64,000 bases of DNA. Source: Acidobacteriota bacterium. Its GTDB lineage: Bacteria; Acidobacteriota; Terriglobia; Terriglobales; Acidobacteriaceae. The stretch spans positions 1 through 64,000 of the forward strand of contig JAEYQK010000073.1 of assembly GCA_023410055.1 (NCBI GenBank), given 5' to 3'. The notes under the pieces are model-generated. The model made no database searches and was not told where the DNA came from. It saw only the letters and a program-made list of their open reading frames with translations. Shown here piece by piece: positions 61,295 to 64,000 of this stretch (position 1 is its first letter; the number at the start of each line of letters is the position of its first letter). Position numbers and translations under genes: made by a program.

Positions 61295-61984
61295 ATGAGG
61301 TGCATTTCGATTGCCGCTATATTGGCTGTGTTCCTTTCCGGTTGTGTGGTTCGCCTGCTTGCTCAAGATGATGATTACAACGAGGACAGTAAACTCAACA
61401 CGCACATGGGCATAATGGTAACGGCGCCATTGAAACCTACGTCCCAATTCCTGAACGTGGGAGGCGGCTTCACGGCGGGTGCCGGCTACAACTTCAGCAA
61501 TCATCATGCGCTCATAGGCGATTTTATGTGGAACCGCTTGGGCGCTTCCGATGCAGCGCTTGCACCTATTCGCGATGCGGTTGGAACCAATGACGTTCAT
61601 GGTCACGGCAGTCTGTTCGCACTTACGGCGAATTACCGTTTTGAGTTGCGAGGCAAAACCACAGGTGTGTACTTCATCGCGGGTGGCGGCTGGTACCACC
61701 GGAAAGCAACTGTCTCAACTCACGTCGCGACGGGCTCATCGATTTCATGCACTCGAACGTGGGAAGACTGGGGGTTCAACTGCTCCTCCGGAATCGTTAC
61801 CTCCGACCAGACGCTGGCATCGTCCATATCGGACGTGCTGGGCGCGAACGGCGGGGTCGGTGTCACCTTTAGAGTTGGCGAGAGCCCAAGATACAGAGTC
61901 TTTCTGGAGGCGCGATATCACTACGCCCCAACCAAGAACGTGAAGACCGAACTGATACCGATTACGTTCGGCATACGCTTCTAG
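61295..61984 (+). CDS. Outer-membrane beta-barrel protein
   Basis: A 229-aa protein starting at ATG 61295 (GGAGGA upstream). The hydrophobic start has a lipobox-like LSGCVVRLLAQ. It continues with alternating strands (FLNVGGGFTAGAGYNFSNHH, LFALTANYRFELRGK, GVYFIAGGGWYHRK, GGVGVTFRVGESPRY, RVFLEARYHYAPT) and ends ITFGIRF, a typical terminal strand for BAM. It is probably an OmpA/OprF-like eight-stranded barrel. It follows DUF2950 by 39 bp and may be in the same operon. Confidence 0.8.
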   Translation: MRCISIAAILAVFLSGCVVRLLAQDDDYNEDSKLNTHMGIMVTAPLKPTSQFLNVGGGFTAGAGYNFSNHHALIGDFMWNRLGASDAALAPIRDAVGTNDVHGHGSLFALTANYRFELRGKTTGVYFIAGGGWYHRKATVSTHVATGSSISCTRTWEDWGFNCSSGIVTSDQTLASSISDVLGANGGVGVTFRVGESPRYRVFLEARYHYAPTKNVKTELIPITFGIRF

Positions 61985-62182
61985 CCTGTTCGACTACAAC
62001 GCAGAGAAGCGGCAAAGTTGACCTATTTATGCGTACTATCCAGCCAATTGGTTCGCACATTAGCAGTTCTTCCAGTAGCTAGGCGCTGCCAACACGGGCA
62101 CCATGGCCTAGGAGAGTTCGAGTATTTGCGTCGCGGAGCGCACGAATGCTGCACTTCAGCGCGCACCAGAAAGGAGCTCAAC

Positions 62183-62668
62183 ATGACTAGAATCACGCTG
62201 TTTCTTGCAAGCCTCGTCCTGTTCTCGATGCCATTCTGTGCTCAAACCGCCGATGTGAAAGCGAAGCCGCTGACCGACAGTGATATCAACCTATTGCGAC
62301 AGGACCTCCAATCGGCAAAGGACCAGATCATTGCTGACACCATGCAGTTCACGACAGCTGAGAAGGCCGCCTTTTGGCCGATTTACAAGGAATACTCCAG
62401 CGAACAACACGACTTGGCCAATAAGCGCCTGCGTTTGATTACCGAATATGCTCAGGCGCTGGACAAGATGGATGACGCAACAGCGAACAGTCTGACAGAA
62501 CGAATGTTCAGTCTTGAGGACGAGCACCAGGCCCTGCGTAGGAAATACTATCCTCGTTTCCTTAAAGCGCTAGGAGCCAAACGTACGGCGAAGCTCTATC
62601 AGGTTGACAATCGACTGACAACGATGACAAACGTCCAACTCGCATCGGCGATCCCTTTAATTCCTTAA
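62183..62668 (+). CDS. Small helical periplasmic protein (Spy/CpxP-like)
   Basis: A 161-aa exported protein: AAGGAG precedes ATG 62183, signal peptide RITLFLASLVLFSMPFCAQ. The mature part is all-helical: LRQDLQSAKDQIIADTMQFT, AEKAAFWPIYKEYSSEQHDL, LRLITEYAQALDKMDDATAN, SLTERMFSLEDEHQALRRKY. This resembles the LTxxQ/Spy-type chaperone cradle in layout but not closely in motif. It lies between two outer-membrane proteins, consistent with a role in envelope quality control. Confidence 0.7.
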   Translation: MTRITLFLASLVLFSMPFCAQTADVKAKPLTDSDINLLRQDLQSAKDQIIADTMQFTTAEKAAFWPIYKEYSSEQHDLANKRLRLITEYAQALDKMDDATANSLTERMFSLEDEHQALRRKYYPRFLKALGAKRTAKLYQVDNRLTTMTNVQLASAIPLIP

Positions 62669-62730
62669 CGACATCATGAACTGGTTGGGGACGGCGTGAT
62701 CATCTGTTAGCGAAGCTGCCGAGTTCTGCC

Positions 62731-63672
62731 ATGCGATCGATAATCAACGGTGTCTCGTTAGGCTTGGTTGCACTGTTGTTCTCCTCGGCTCTCGGTGCCC
62801 AGGATCTCGCCCCTCGAGCGTACCTCATCACGCCCGTTCACTCGAATGCTGTTACGGTGAGTTACTCGCACCTGAGCGGGGACATTATCTTCGGAAGTTC
62901 TCTGCCCGTCAGTGGCGCCTCAGGCACGATCAATGTGTCGGCAATCAGTTTCTATCACGCGCTGGACCTGCTGGGTCGGTCTGCTAACGTGGCCCTAACC
63001 TTGCCGTATACGGTGGCTGATTTCAGAGGAGAGGTGAGCGGCACCGACGCCATAGCTCATCGTTCGGGATTGATGGACTTCGTGCTTCGCTTCTCCGTAA
63101 ACATCAAGGGAGCTCCGGCAATGCGTCTGAACGAATTTCGGTCGTGGCAGCAGAAGACGATCATCGGAGCCAGTCTCAAAGTAATTGCGCCGACAGGACA
63201 ATACGATCCGGCAAAGCTCATCAATCCAGGATCCAACCGTTGGGCATTCAAGCCCGAAATTGGAATTTCTCGGCGCAAGGGACATTGGTTGCTGGATGGC
63301 TATGGGGCGGTCTGGTTCTTTACAATCAACCGCGAATACTTCTCGCCAAACAGGTATTCCTCACAGGCAAACACACTCTCGCAACAGCCGATAGGAGCAC
63401 TTGAAGCGCATCTGAGCTATGACGTAAAGCCACGGCTATGGGCGTCGATCGACGCGAACTTCTGGTATGGCGGTCGAACCAGCAAGAACGACGTTCAAAC
63501 CAGGCCCACACTCCAGGCGAACTCCCGCATCGGTACAACTTGTTCCGTTCCACTGAGCAAAAGCCAATCCTTGAAGTTCAGCTACAGTCACGGAGCGCGA
63601 ATCCGGTTCGGTGGCAACGCCAACAACGTGTCGGTCGGATGGCAGTATTCCTGGTTGGGTAAACCGAACTAG
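62731..63672 (+). CDS. MetA-type outer-membrane transporter
   Basis: A 313-aa outer-membrane protein of the 'phenol-degradation MetA pathway' type (DUF3034/MetA_deg fold). Signal peptide SLGLVALLFSSALGAQ. Barrel strands include AYLITPVHSNAVTVSYSH, LSGDIIFGSSLPVSGASGTIN, VALTLPYTVADFRGEV, KTIIGASLKVIAPTGQYDPA, RWAFKPEIGISRRKGHWLLD and VSVGWQYSWLG. GQYDP and the NPGSNRW block are typical. Members transport hydrophobic compounds or efflux substrates. It is convergent with the efflux-lipoprotein gene at the window edge. Confidence 0.85.
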   Translation: MRSIINGVSLGLVALLFSSALGAQDLAPRAYLITPVHSNAVTVSYSHLSGDIIFGSSLPVSGASGTINVSAISFYHALDLLGRSANVALTLPYTVADFRGEVSGTDAIAHRSGLMDFVLRFSVNIKGAPAMRLNEFRSWQQKTIIGASLKVIAPTGQYDPAKLINPGSNRWAFKPEIGISRRKGHWLLDGYGAVWFFTINREYFSPNRYSSQANTLSQQPIGALEAHLSYDVKPRLWASIDANFWYGGRTSKNDVQTRPTLQANSRIGTTCSVPLSKSQSLKFSYSHGARIRFGGNANNVSVGWQYSWLGKPN

Positions 63673-63769
63673 GTCAGGCGCTTCGGTGTTTATGCAGAGC
63701 TTTTCGGGGATTTGTACGCGCCTTCCAGCAATGCGATCAGGATCGCCTCGCTGCATCATGCCAGGCCCT

Positions 63770-64000
63770 TTACTGCTCCCAGCCACCACCCAAGGCGCGG
63801 TACAGTTGGACGTAGTTTTGCAATTCTAGATTCCACGCTTCCGCGAGTGCCAACTGAGAGGTAAAGTATTGCTGCTGCGTGACAAGAACTTCGAGGAAAC
63901 TCGTGGTTCCGCCGAGAAAACGAACGTTTGCGAGTCGGGCGGCTTCTGCGTAGGTTGCAGTCTGTTCCGTAATCTTCATCCGGAATTGCCGCGACTGGTT
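63770..64000 (-). CDS. C-terminus of a NodT/OprM efflux outer-membrane lipoprotein (partial)
   Basis: The minus-strand frame is open from the window edge to a stop at 63770, about 76 residues. It ends YAEAARLANVRFLGGTTSFL then EVLVTQQQYFTSQLALAEAW and YVQLYRALGGGWEQ, the unmistakable last helix pair and end motif (ALGGGW) of RND efflux outer-membrane factors. An ATG inside the fragment is not the start; codons continue to the edge. Upstream RND pump genes should lie beyond 64000. Confidence 0.9.
   Translation of the reverse strand, partial: NQSRQFRMKITEQTATYAEAARLANVRFLGGTTSFLEVLVTQQQYFTSQLALAEAWNLELQNYVQLYRALGGGWEQ

Overview
The window looks like a chromosomal stretch from an uncultured or unnamed member of the Acidobacteriota (Terriglobia/Koribacter-like). 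The evidence is the gene families and the intergenic DNA. The families include MacB-type permeases without an ATPase, a giant SBBP-repeat/choice-of-anchor-D protein, an Oar-like TonB receptor beside a DUF5666 protein and a TolC-like protein, TIGR03118 and DUF6624 proteins, a TMTC-like TPR membrane protein and a DUF3300/DUF2950 pair. The intergenic DNA is rich in short dispersed palindromes. There are no rRNA or tRNA genes, CRISPR arrays, transposases or phage genes. GC content is moderately high throughout.

Layout. 1-83: the start of a gene leaving the window on the minus strand. 84-1245: about 1.2 kb of repeat-rich non-coding DNA. 1.2-3.7 kb: two MacB/FtsX-type permeases. 4.2-9.0 kb: a secreted giant beta-propeller protein. 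9.2-10.7 kb: a Cys-rich MarR regulator with an ArsM arsenite methyltransferase. 10.8-19.3 kb, all minus strand: a TMTC-like TPR protein, a hybrid histidine kinase, a RibD/DHFR-fold reductase, the housekeeping sigma factor RpoD and the primase DnaG. 19.4-21.7 kb: a LolA-like secreted protein, a nitroreductase and an HTH protein. 21.9-26.7 kb: an orphan chemotaxis-like module (a small coiled-coil protein, two receiver-less CheB proteins, a CheR-PAS-coiled coil-PAS fusion and a single-domain response regulator). 26.9-33.3 kb: DUF5666, TonB receptor and TolC-like protein. 33.4-35.4 kb: a DUF6624 protein and an SDR reductase with a small membrane protein.

35.6-40.7 kb is a nucleoside uptake and salvage operon (cytidine deaminase, pyrimidine-nucleoside phosphorylase, CNT transporter, small membrane protein, purine-nucleoside phosphorylase, uridine kinase-like). 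41.2-44.1 kb: a large YncE/phosphoesterase protein carrying two in-frame copies of a dispersed repeat. 44.2-46.4 kb: a Tat-exported ATC-hydrolase-like protein divergent from an NTF2-like/PNPOx-like/MarR operon with two perfect 18-bp operator-like palindromes on its promoter. 46.6-53.1 kb: single-gene units (sugar-binding protein, alpha/beta hydrolase, TIGR03118, PEGA protein, membrane protein) separated by copies of a CCCACACAAGC hairpin. Two very small candidate genes lie here (37 aa at 50771-50884 and 48 aa at 53520-53666). 53.8-58.8 kb: a GH63-like glucosidase and the glycogen debranching enzyme GlgX. 59.0-64.0 kb: an envelope set (DUF3300, DUF2950, outer-membrane barrel, small helical periplasmic protein, MetA-type channel) ending in the C-terminus of a NodT/OprM efflux lipoprotein cut by the window edge.

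The most unusual observations are the in-frame capture of a 23-bp intergenic repeat in a coding gene at two sites, the CheB-CheB-CheR/PAS module without receptors or CheA, the paired MarR operators, the Cys-rich MarR/ArsM pair, the interrupted C-terminal Ig-like module of the giant secreted protein, and a possible SD-sequestering RNA switch in front of the 48-aa ORF. All functions are read from sequence by eye; no database search was run.
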